A stretch of DNA of 34,896 bases from an archaeon (lineage in GTDB: Archaea; Micrarchaeota; Micrarchaeia; CAILAH01), in NCBI GenBank assembly GCA_024274875.1, contig JAJSAH010000017.1, positions 1 through 34,896 of the forward strand, written 5' to 3'. The position numbers and the translations under genes were made by a program. The notes under the pieces were generated by a model, which did no database searches, was not told where the DNA came from, and was given only the letters and a program-made list of their open reading frames with translations. Of this stretch, positions 27,893 to 34,896 are shown one piece after another. Position 1 is the stretch's first letter, and each line of letters opens with the position of its first letter.

Positions 27893-28351
27893 ATGGGATA
27901 TTATGCATTGAGAGTAACTGCAGGGCAAGAGAAAATCATCGCGGACCTGCTCAAAAACCGCATTCGCAAGTTGGGAATATCTGTATACTCAATATTAGTT
28001 TTGGAAGGATTCAAGGGGTATATATTGATAGAGGCAGATGATGAGACGGTTGCGCGGAGAATCGCATTCCAAGTGCCGAATGTGAAAGGCGTGTTGCCTG
28101 GGGAAATCAGCGCTGAAGAGATTAAGAAAATGGTCGAGGCGAAGCCGCAGATATTCAGCATAAGCAAAGGAGATATTGTTGAAGTTATAAATGGGCCTTT
28201 CAAAGGGGATAGAGCAAAGGTGGTTAAGATTGATTTGGAGAAAGAGGAGGCAACAATTGAACTGCTCGAAGTAACAGTTCCAATACCCATAACAACTAAA
28301 TTATCATGGTTAAAAATACATCAAAAAGCGGAGGAGAGTTCAGATGGCTAA
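27893..28351 (+). CDS. nusG: Transcription elongation factor NusG/Spt5
   Basis: NGN domain YYALRVTAGQEKIIADLL, VPNVKGVLPGEIS; KOW KGDIVEVINGPFKGDRAKV. Confidence 0.95.
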   Translation: MGYYALRVTAGQEKIIADLLKNRIRKLGISVYSILVLEGFKGYILIEADDETVARRIAFQVPNVKGVLPGEISAEEIKKMVEAKPQIFSISKGDIVEVINGPFKGDRAKVVKIDLEKEEATIELLEVTVPIPITTKLSWLKIHQKAEESSDG

Positions 28352-28823
28352 ACTGACTATAAGCGCATTGGTTTCGGGAGGAAAGGCTTCTGCCGGCCCG
28401 CCGTTGGGTCCGGCGTTGGGGCCAACTGGCATTAACATCGGCCAGGTGATTGCTGCAATAAACGAGAAGACAAAGGATTTCGCAGGCATACAGGTGCCGG
28501 TGAAAGTTATTGTTGACCCGTCCACAAAAGAATTCGAGATTGAAGTTGGGTCGCCTCCTGTCAGCGCTCTTATAAAGAAAGAGTTAGGGATTGAGAAAGG
28601 CGCAGGCAACAGGGAATCCAGCGCGGGGGACATTAAAATGGAAAGCGTGGTAAAAATTGCTAAAATGAAAATGGATGCGCTCAACACCCCATCGCTCAAA
28701 AACGCTGTGTGCCAGGTTCTCGGCACATGCATAAGCATGGGCGTGACATGCAGCGGGAAAGATTGCAAGGATGTGATCAAAGAAGTCAAGCAGGGGGTGC
28801 ACGATGCGCTTCTCTCTGAGTAA
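28344..28823 (+). CDS. rpl11: Ribosomal protein L11
   Basis: GGKASAGPPLGPALGPTGINIGQVIAAINEKTKDF; VLGTCISMGVTCSGKD; overlaps nusG by 8 bp. Confidence 0.97.
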   Translation: MAKLTISALVSGGKASAGPPLGPALGPTGINIGQVIAAINEKTKDFAGIQVPVKVIVDPSTKEFEIEVGSPPVSALIKKELGIEKGAGNRESSAGDIKMESVVKIAKMKMDALNTPSLKNAVCQVLGTCISMGVTCSGKDCKDVIKEVKQGVHDALLSE

Positions 28824-30429
28824 GCACTTCATAATCGCATTGCTTATTTTTTCATCATGCGCATTCGCAGACAGGGTTAAATGGTCATCTTATTACAACG
28901 CAGATGTAACTGGCGGCATATTGGTGGATTCCAATTACATATATTTAAGCGCGATGGACTCATTATCAAAACTGCAGATGCAAGATGGGAAAACTATCTG
29001 GAGCATTCAACTCAAAGGAAGATTGCTCAAACCTGTTAAAGCAGGATCGTTCATCGTGGCAGTTTCAAAGGAAGGGACTGCATACATAGTCAGCAGTTCA
29101 ACAAAATCTGTTGTAAAAACAGTAAACATAAGCGGTTCTGTGCTGAATGACCCGCTTGCAATATCAAACAATCTATACCTGCCCACAAGCAATGGGATAG
29201 TTGCGTTAAATGTAAACAGCGGGAAGGTGATGTGGACTGCAAACGGATGCGTTTCGCAGGCAACGCCTCTGCTTGTAGGGGATCGAATATTTGCGGTCTG
29301 CGATAATGGATATGTGAAATTCCTATCGGCATCAAGCGGGCAGGTTGTTGAAGAGACCAAATACAAGAGCATATTTTGGAAATCATCACCAGCGTTGAGC
29401 AAAGGAAAGATATTCATAGGCAGTTTTGATGGGAAAGTGTATGCTGTATCTCAGCAATCATCAAAGAGCATAAGTTGGGTGAGAAATACTATTGATGGAA
29501 GTTCAGTGAGTTCGGACATAGTTATAGATGGAGATGACATACTCATTTGCACTGCTGGCGGGAAACTATACTCCTTGGGATTCGACGGCAAAGAGAAATG
29601 GCACGCTGAAGTTGATAGTGAAATTGCAGCAAGGCCTATTATAACGCCGAATGGAATTTACGCAATTACGGATAGCGGAACATTTTATGGAATGGATAGG
29701 AATGGAAACATCAATTGGGTGTATGAAACCGGATTGCCAATCAAATCAGACGCATACAAAAAAGGCAGCATGATTTATTTTGTCTCAAAAAATGGAACGC
29801 TTGCAGCGCTATCAACATCGTCCTGCAACATCATATTTCCATCTCAAAATGAAGATGTGTCAGGGATAGATGTGCTTGAAGTTGAGGTTGATGCATATGC
29901 AGACACAAAAATAAACAGCGTGCAGGTTATGGGAAGTTCCGGAAGATGGATTGAGGCAGAACTCAAAGACGGATCATATATAGCAAGAATTCCATCATCG
30001 GAAATACCTTTGGGGGAATCAGAGATTTTGTGCAGGGTCGCAAGCGAGGATGGGTTTGAGCTAGAGCCTTACAGCTCGGTCGCAGTAATCAAAAAAAATA
30101 CTGCGAAAAACATGATTGTTGAAGCGCCTTCGAATGTTGGCTACGGGTCATCATTCAAAATCATAATAAAAGATGAAAATGGTGCGCTGCTTGATCATGC
30201 GAACATCGTTTTTGGAACGCTCAATTACAGGAATGTATACGGAGAAGTGGAAATTACCCCTCCAAAGAAAGGCACTTACAACCTCGAAGTAAGAAGAGCT
30301 GGATACAAGCCATACAAAAGCACTGTAACTGTGGGAGATGACTACACAATCTTTGGAGTTGCAATAATCATCACTCTTTTATTATTATCAGTCTTTTATG
30401 TATTTTATAAAAGGTGGATGGAGGAGTAA
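28804..30429 (+). CDS. Surface PQQ-like beta-propeller protein with signal peptide and C-terminal TM anchor
   Basis: Signal MRFSLSKHFIIALLIFSSCAFA; repeated blades such as GIVALNVNSGKVMWTANG, KLYSLGFDGKEKWHAEVD, TFYGMDRNGNINWVYETG; TM FGVAIIITLLLLSVFYVFYKRW; 20-bp overlap with rpl11. Confidence 0.85.
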   Translation: MRFSLSKHFIIALLIFSSCAFADRVKWSSYYNADVTGGILVDSNYIYLSAMDSLSKLQMQDGKTIWSIQLKGRLLKPVKAGSFIVAVSKEGTAYIVSSSTKSVVKTVNISGSVLNDPLAISNNLYLPTSNGIVALNVNSGKVMWTANGCVSQATPLLVGDRIFAVCDNGYVKFLSASSGQVVEETKYKSIFWKSSPALSKGKIFIGSFDGKVYAVSQQSSKSISWVRNTIDGSSVSSDIVIDGDDILICTAGGKLYSLGFDGKEKWHAEVDSEIAARPIITPNGIYAITDSGTFYGMDRNGNINWVYETGLPIKSDAYKKGSMIYFVSKNGTLAALSTSSCNIIFPSQNEDVSGIDVLEVEVDAYADTKINSVQVMGSSGRWIEAELKDGSYIARIPSSEIPLGESEILCRVASEDGFELEPYSSVAVIKKNTAKNMIVEAPSNVGYGSSFKIIIKDENGALLDHANIVFGTLNYRNVYGEVEITPPKKGTYNLEVRRAGYKPYKSTVTVGDDYTIFGVAIIITLLLLSVFYVFYKRWMEE

Positions 30430-30431
30430 AT

Positions 30432-30923
30432 ATGGCATTGCCAAAGCATAAGCTGATAGAAAAGAATGTTATTAGGGGGTTTTTGGGCGAAGGGCAGTTT
30501 CAACCTGCAGGAGTCGATCTAACTGTCTCTAAAATATTTGAGTTTGCGGATGATGGCAGAATTGATTATGACAACCGCGAACGCAAGATAAGCGATGCAA
30601 AGGAGATTGGTTTTGATGAAAATGGATATGCGCATTTAAAGAAAGGCGCGTACAAAATAAGGTATAATGAAATAGTATGCATTCCAAAAGATGCAGTGGC
30701 ATGGGTCCTGCCGCGATCATCATTGCTTAGATGCGGAGCAAGCCTTGAGAGCGCTGTATGGGATCCTGGATATGAAGGGCGCGGGGAATCCCTGCTGGTT
30801 GTTTATAACGAGCACGGTCTGAAGCTCAAGAAGAATGGCAAAGTTGGGCAGATGGTATTCATACAATTGGTTGAGGAAGCAAAAGAAGGATATAACGGAG
30901 CGTACCAAGGTGAGAATTTATGA
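30432..30923 (+). CDS. dut: Archaeal dUTPase / dCTP deaminase family
   Basis: GEGQFQPAGVDLTVSKIFEF; VLPRSSLLRCGASLESAVWDPGYEGRGESLLVVYNEHGLKL. Confidence 0.9.
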   Translation: MALPKHKLIEKNVIRGFLGEGQFQPAGVDLTVSKIFEFADDGRIDYDNRERKISDAKEIGFDENGYAHLKKGAYKIRYNEIVCIPKDAVAWVLPRSSLLRCGASLESAVWDPGYEGRGESLLVVYNEHGLKLKKNGKVGQMVFIQLVEEAKEGYNGAYQGENL

Positions 30924-31642
30924 AGAAATATGGTTATGTTGCATTGGTATTTGGCACAGTTTTTTTGTTTATGCTTGCTTCAGGATGCACGGGCGCAGGA
31001 GCCACTAAAACATGCACTGATGACAGCAAATGCGCAACATGGCAGTTCTGCGGTGAAAAAGGAGTGTGCAAGCCGAGACCCGGATACTGCGCGAGAAGCG
31101 CAGATTGCGGAGATGTGCAGAAATACAAATGCAATGTGAAGACGCATAAGTGCGAATTTAATGAAGGGTTCTGTTCATCAGATGCAGATTGCGAGAATTG
31201 GCAGGTGTGCGACACAGTTTTGGGGGAATGTAAAACAAAAGCAGGATACTGCGACTCAAACGAGTTCTGCAAGAATTCATGGGAGTACTGCGATGATGAA
31301 ACCCACACATGCAAACCGCAGCCCGGTAAATGCTCTGATGATTTCGACTGCAATGCATGGGAACTGTGCGATGAAAAATCCAACATCTGCGAGCCGATTG
31401 AAGGCAGGTGCAACATCGATGCAGATTGCGATGATTGGGAATACTGCGATACAAAAAAGAACACTTGCAAAGTAAAGAAAGGGTTCTGCAACGATGAAGG
31501 CGACTGCAACAAATGGGAGTTTTGCAACCTGCAAACAAAAAGGTGTGTTCCAAAAACAGGTTACTGCAATGTTGATGAGGACTGCACAAATGGATACTGT
31601 AACGAACGAACTCATGAATGCACTCAAGCGGAAAATGTGTAA
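30920..31642 (+). CDS. Lipoprotein made of eight tandem 4-Cys repeats
   Basis: Lipobox LASGC; repeated C-x5-C-x5-6-C-x6-C units such as FCSSDADCENWQVCDTVLGECKTKAG; ATGA overlap with dut. Confidence 0.88.
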   Translation: MKKYGYVALVFGTVFLFMLASGCTGAGATKTCTDDSKCATWQFCGEKGVCKPRPGYCARSADCGDVQKYKCNVKTHKCEFNEGFCSSDADCENWQVCDTVLGECKTKAGYCDSNEFCKNSWEYCDDETHTCKPQPGKCSDDFDCNAWELCDEKSNICEPIEGRCNIDADCDDWEYCDTKKNTCKVKKGFCNDEGDCNKWEFCNLQTKRCVPKTGYCNVDEDCTNGYCNERTHECTQAENV

Positions 31643-31650
31643 GTGAGAAC

Positions 31651-32853
31651 ATGGGCAGGAGGAAGATATTGTTCATCATGTTGGATGGGATTGGCGGCCT
31701 GCCTGTTAACGATGGAAAAACTGAATGGGAAATCACTCCTACGCCAAACCTGGATTCGCTGGCGCGAAAAGGGGCGTACGGGCTGATGCATCCTATAAAA
31801 ATGGGAGTTATACCTGGAAGCGATACATCACAACTTAATATACTTGGGTATCCGCCCAAAACATACTATCCTGGAAGGGGACCTCTGGAAGCGCTTGGCA
31901 TAGGCATGGAGGTAAGTGAAAACGATGTTGCTTTCAGGGCAAATTTTGCAACTGTTGATAACAGCTTTAATGTCATAGATCGAAGGGCAGGAAGAATAGA
32001 TACTAATGCGGCATCCGAGCTCGCAAAAGCGATAAGCAATATTGAGATTGATGGAATGCAATTCATATTTAAAAACAGCGTTGAGCACCGCGGCGCACTC
32101 ATCGTGCGCGGGAATGGATTGAGCGCAAATGTTGAGGACACCGACCCTCATGCAACTGGAGTGCAGGTTGCGCAGCCCAGCATAAACAAAGAAAATGCAA
32201 AAATTGTTCGAGCAATCAACAAATACACCGCAAAAGTGCATAAAATACTGAAATCGCATCCTTTGAACAAAAACCGAGATAATCCAGCAAACATATTGCT
32301 TCTTCGCGGCGCAGGTAAGATGAAAAAAGTTGAGCCGTTCAAAAATAAGTATGGCATGAAAGCGTGCTGCGTTGCTGGCGCTGCGCTATACAAAGGCATT
32401 GCAAGATATATTGGAATGGATGTTATAAATGTAAAAGGCGCTACCGGCACATACGAATCAGACCTTAATGCAAAGGCGGATGCTTCATTGAAAATGCTGG
32501 ATAAGTATGATTTTGTATATTTGCATGTTAAAGGAATGGACAACGCAGGGCATGATGGAAGCGTTAAAAAACGCATGCACATGATTAAGAAAATCGATCG
32601 CATGGTAGGGAGATTGCTCAGCGCAGATGCAGTAATAGTTGCCACAGGAGACCATTCTACTCCAACCGTGAGAAAATCGCACTCATTTGAGCCCGTGCCT
32701 TTCCTCGTTTCTAATGTAGATGCAAGGGACTATGGAATTAAAAAATTCTGCGAGGTTGAATGCAGAAAAGGAGAATTGGGAATTTTTAATGGAGAGTTAG
32801 CATTGAACATAACGATGGCGTATGCAGGAAGGGTTGAAAAATACGGAGAATAG
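31651..32853 (+). CDS. apgM: 2,3-bisphosphoglycerate-independent phosphoglycerate mutase (archaeal type)
   Basis: MGRRKILFIMLDGIGGLP; IPGSDTSQLNILGY; YPGRGPLEALGIGM; VKGMDNAGHDGS; ATGDHSTP. Confidence 0.95.
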   Translation: MGRRKILFIMLDGIGGLPVNDGKTEWEITPTPNLDSLARKGAYGLMHPIKMGVIPGSDTSQLNILGYPPKTYYPGRGPLEALGIGMEVSENDVAFRANFATVDNSFNVIDRRAGRIDTNAASELAKAISNIEIDGMQFIFKNSVEHRGALIVRGNGLSANVEDTDPHATGVQVAQPSINKENAKIVRAINKYTAKVHKILKSHPLNKNRDNPANILLLRGAGKMKKVEPFKNKYGMKACCVAGAALYKGIARYIGMDVINVKGATGTYESDLNAKADASLKMLDKYDFVYLHVKGMDNAGHDGSVKKRMHMIKKIDRMVGRLLSADAVIVATGDHSTPTVRKSHSFEPVPFLVSNVDARDYGIKKFCEVECRKGELGIFNGELALNITMAYAGRVEKYGE

Positions 32854-32864
32854 ATTGCGAAACA

Positions 32865-33464
32865 TCAAAGAATAATATCCTCTATGGAAAGCAAGATCAT
32901 AGAAAGGAATAGGATTATTAGAATAACAGTCATTCCTTTAAACATTACATCAAGCGAGGAAATTGATAGCGTGAATTCATTGGCTGTTTTAAGAATCTGC
33001 ACGCTCAAATTATTGTTAGCAAACGGCGATTCATAAGATGACATGCTGAGAGATTGTTTCTTATCGCTTATTTCGATCAGCAGTTCTGCAAGCTCATCCT
33101 CCGCCTGCTTCAAATTGATCGTTTGATCATCTAAATCCATATTGGTAACTTTTGCAATCTCATTTATAGATTGTCTCGATGACTTAACTGCGAGGTATGT
33201 GTTATTAACATTATGCTCCATGCTCGACAACAACATAAGATTCGTCTCAGAGATATCACTAACTGCTTTTGCATTGTATGATGCAGCATTGCTTAGCACA
33301 ACCATGGAGTTCAGCAAAGAAGATGAAGATTGTTCAAGCGATGATATTGATGGGGATACTATAAAATACACAAGCAATGTAAATATTATCCCAACTACCG
33401 AGAGAAGAGAAATTATCATAGAAGACAAGCTTTTGAATGCAATAATCTGATTCTCTTTATCCAA
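32865..33464 (-). CDS. Small membrane protein with N- and C-terminal TM helices and a helical ectodomain
   Basis: 199 aa; TTG start directly after the upstream stop (TGATTG) with GGAGGGG upstream; TM MIISLLSVVGIIFTLLVYFIV and MTVILIILFLSMILLSI. Confidence 0.7.
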   Translation of the reverse strand: MDKENQIIAFKSLSSMIISLLSVVGIIFTLLVYFIVSPSISSLEQSSSSLLNSMVVLSNAASYNAKAVSDISETNLMLLSSMEHNVNNTYLAVKSSRQSINEIAKVTNMDLDDQTINLKQAEDELAELLIEISDKKQSLSMSSYESPFANNNLSVQILKTANEFTLSISSLDVMFKGMTVILIILFLSMILLSIEDIIL

Positions 33465-34896
33465 TCACAATCCCCTCCTCAACGAATTCAATAGCATCGC
33501 AAACGGAATAAATATTGATATTAAAATTAATAATATGAACTCTATCTTGTTCTCAACAGAATCTGCGCCAAACACGTATTTCTCTTTTGGCTCAACCAAA
33601 TCGCTCGAAGCAGAGCCAATGCTTTCATTAACTAATTTGCGCGCGTGCAGATCATAAAAATATGCAGTTCTCAACATGCTTAACTTGGCATCAGGACCGT
33701 AATCAGAATTAATGCCTAAATAATCTGAATGCGCTTGCATCATCTTTGACCAATCGCTCTCAGATGAATAGTTTGTTAAATCGCTGTCATATGTAAGATT
33801 TTCACCGCCCTCATAAAAAATGATCTCCATCAACGACGCTCCATAATATCCCTCTTCGTATGCGCGCATTGCTTTTTCCAAATGCTCGTTTGGTTCCGAA
33901 TTAGCATAATAATGCATCAGCAGATCTTCATCATACTTCTCCAAAAGCGATTTGTTGAAAACAAAATGGTCATTAAACCCTGCGATTGCATAGGAGAGTT
34001 TGCACCATTCATGCGCGCGGGCTATGCTCTCAATTGCCAGCATTCTATGAGACAAAGACATCTCCCCAGAAATTGACTCATTTACCTTCTGCATCTCATC
34101 CTCTGCCCAATACAACCTAAGTTCAGAATTAAGGTATGCTGAAAACGATGAAGCGTTCATAACCTTTCCGCGCGCGCTTTCGATGCAGTCCCAAACGCGC
34201 TCTTCCAACTTAATCAGTTCGTAATTCGATAAGTTAGAGTTGAGTACGCGGGCTTTATAAAGCGCAAGGAATGCTTCGTTGCCGGCGCTGTACGAGTACC
34301 CCTTGCTCTGCAGATCACGCGCAAGCCTGCGCTTCGAATCCAGGTAATTGTATGCATCAGGATATGCGCCCTTCGCGAGCAACAGTTCATAATCAAGATC
34401 ATTCAGCAATTGCTCAACCGCATATGAGAACATAGGATCTGGCTCGCGCATCTGCAGAGAACTTATGTTTGCATTAGAAATCTGGTAGTTAAGATTAGTG
34501 TTATAACTTGAATCAGTTGCAGTGAAAGTGTTGTATGCATCATCAAAACTATCATACTCAACTACAGGAAAATTAAGCTCCTTGCTTATTTTATCCAACC
34601 GTATGCGGTCATCAACTGAGGCTATCCTAACCATCAGCATCTTCTTGCCGTTTTGAGATGCAACTTCAGCCTTCTGCGCAAGCGCGCCGACTGGAATCAC
34701 ATAACCATTCCTATCTAATCCCCCTGTAATCGTTATATCATGCGAAATATCCTTGTTTTCAGATAAACTCTTTATTATGATCCCCATCGCGACTCCTGCG
34801 CTTGGACCATCGAGCAGGCTCGCATATCCCGAAGCATCAGTTGACACAAGGAAATCCATGCCTGCTAAATTGCGCTTAGAAGATATGTATGCAACA
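33465..34896 (-). CDS. Lon-like (S16) serine protease with C-terminal TM anchor, truncated at the right edge
   Basis: LDGPSAGVAMGIIIK (catalytic Ser) and ITGGLDRNGYVIPVGALAQKAEVA (catalytic Lys); frame open to window end (VAYISSKRNLAGMDFLVS); C-terminal TM IEFILLILISIFIPFAMLLN. Confidence 0.85.
   Translation of the reverse strand, partial: VAYISSKRNLAGMDFLVSTDASGYASLLDGPSAGVAMGIIIKSLSENKDISHDITITGGLDRNGYVIPVGALAQKAEVASQNGKKMLMVRIASVDDRIRLDKISKELNFPVVEYDSFDDAYNTFTATDSSYNTNLNYQISNANISSLQMREPDPMFSYAVEQLLNDLDYELLLAKGAYPDAYNYLDSKRRLARDLQSKGYSYSAGNEAFLALYKARVLNSNLSNYELIKLEERVWDCIESARGKVMNASSFSAYLNSELRLYWAEDEMQKVNESISGEMSLSHRMLAIESIARAHEWCKLSYAIAGFNDHFVFNKSLLEKYDEDLLMHYYANSEPNEHLEKAMRAYEEGYYGASLMEIIFYEGGENLTYDSDLTNYSSESDWSKMMQAHSDYLGINSDYGPDAKLSMLRTAYFYDLHARKLVNESIGSASSDLVEPKEKYVFGADSVENKIEFILLILISIFIPFAMLLNSLRRGL

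Noticed and set aside
31013-31621. Nucleotide repeat array (CRISPR/minisatellite)
   Set aside because: The periodicity is at protein level in one reading frame with diverged DNA; it is a Cys-repeat protein.
31158-31859. 233-aa minus-strand ORF spanning the Cys-repeat gene and apgM start
   Set aside because: Antisense of two supported genes; its apparent repeats mirror the Cys repeats on the other strand.

Overview
Archaeal chromosomal segment, dense and almost entirely coding. Several features (small proteins, leaderless promoters, BHB-type tRNA introns) fit a reduced, DPANN/Micrarchaeota-like genome, but that placement is inference. Recognisable genes: class I/II aminotransferase, PDO-like protein, MscS channel, pyruvate kinase, V/A-ATPase subunit D, gatE, pyruvoyl-dependent arginine decarboxylase, Ogg2-type glycosylase, argS, ppsA, dph2, a Methanococcus-type S-layer protein, a FlaJ/TadC-like membrane protein, AMP phosphorylase + ribose-1,5-bisphosphate isomerase, ftsZ-secE-nusG(spt5)-rpl11, a PQQ-type propeller protein, archaeal dUTPase, a Cys-repeat lipoprotein, apgM, and an edge-truncated Lon-like (S16) membrane protease with a small membrane partner. 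Two intron-containing tRNA genes (Ser-TGA, Glu-CTC) are visible; tRNA-Glu is flanked by partial copies of itself. secE (58 aa) is missing from the ORF track. No CRISPR array or transposase was seen. Best candidates for something new: (a) a set of Cys-rich lipoproteins, one with eight 4-Cys repeats, plus a PDO homologue with a CxxS second site; (b) a large uncharacterised membrane-protein/lipoprotein pair at the left edge; (c) palindromic TTTAAA elements placed symmetrically between divergent, apparently leaderless genes; (d) the eroded tRNA-Glu duplication cluster. All calls were made by eye, without database searches.
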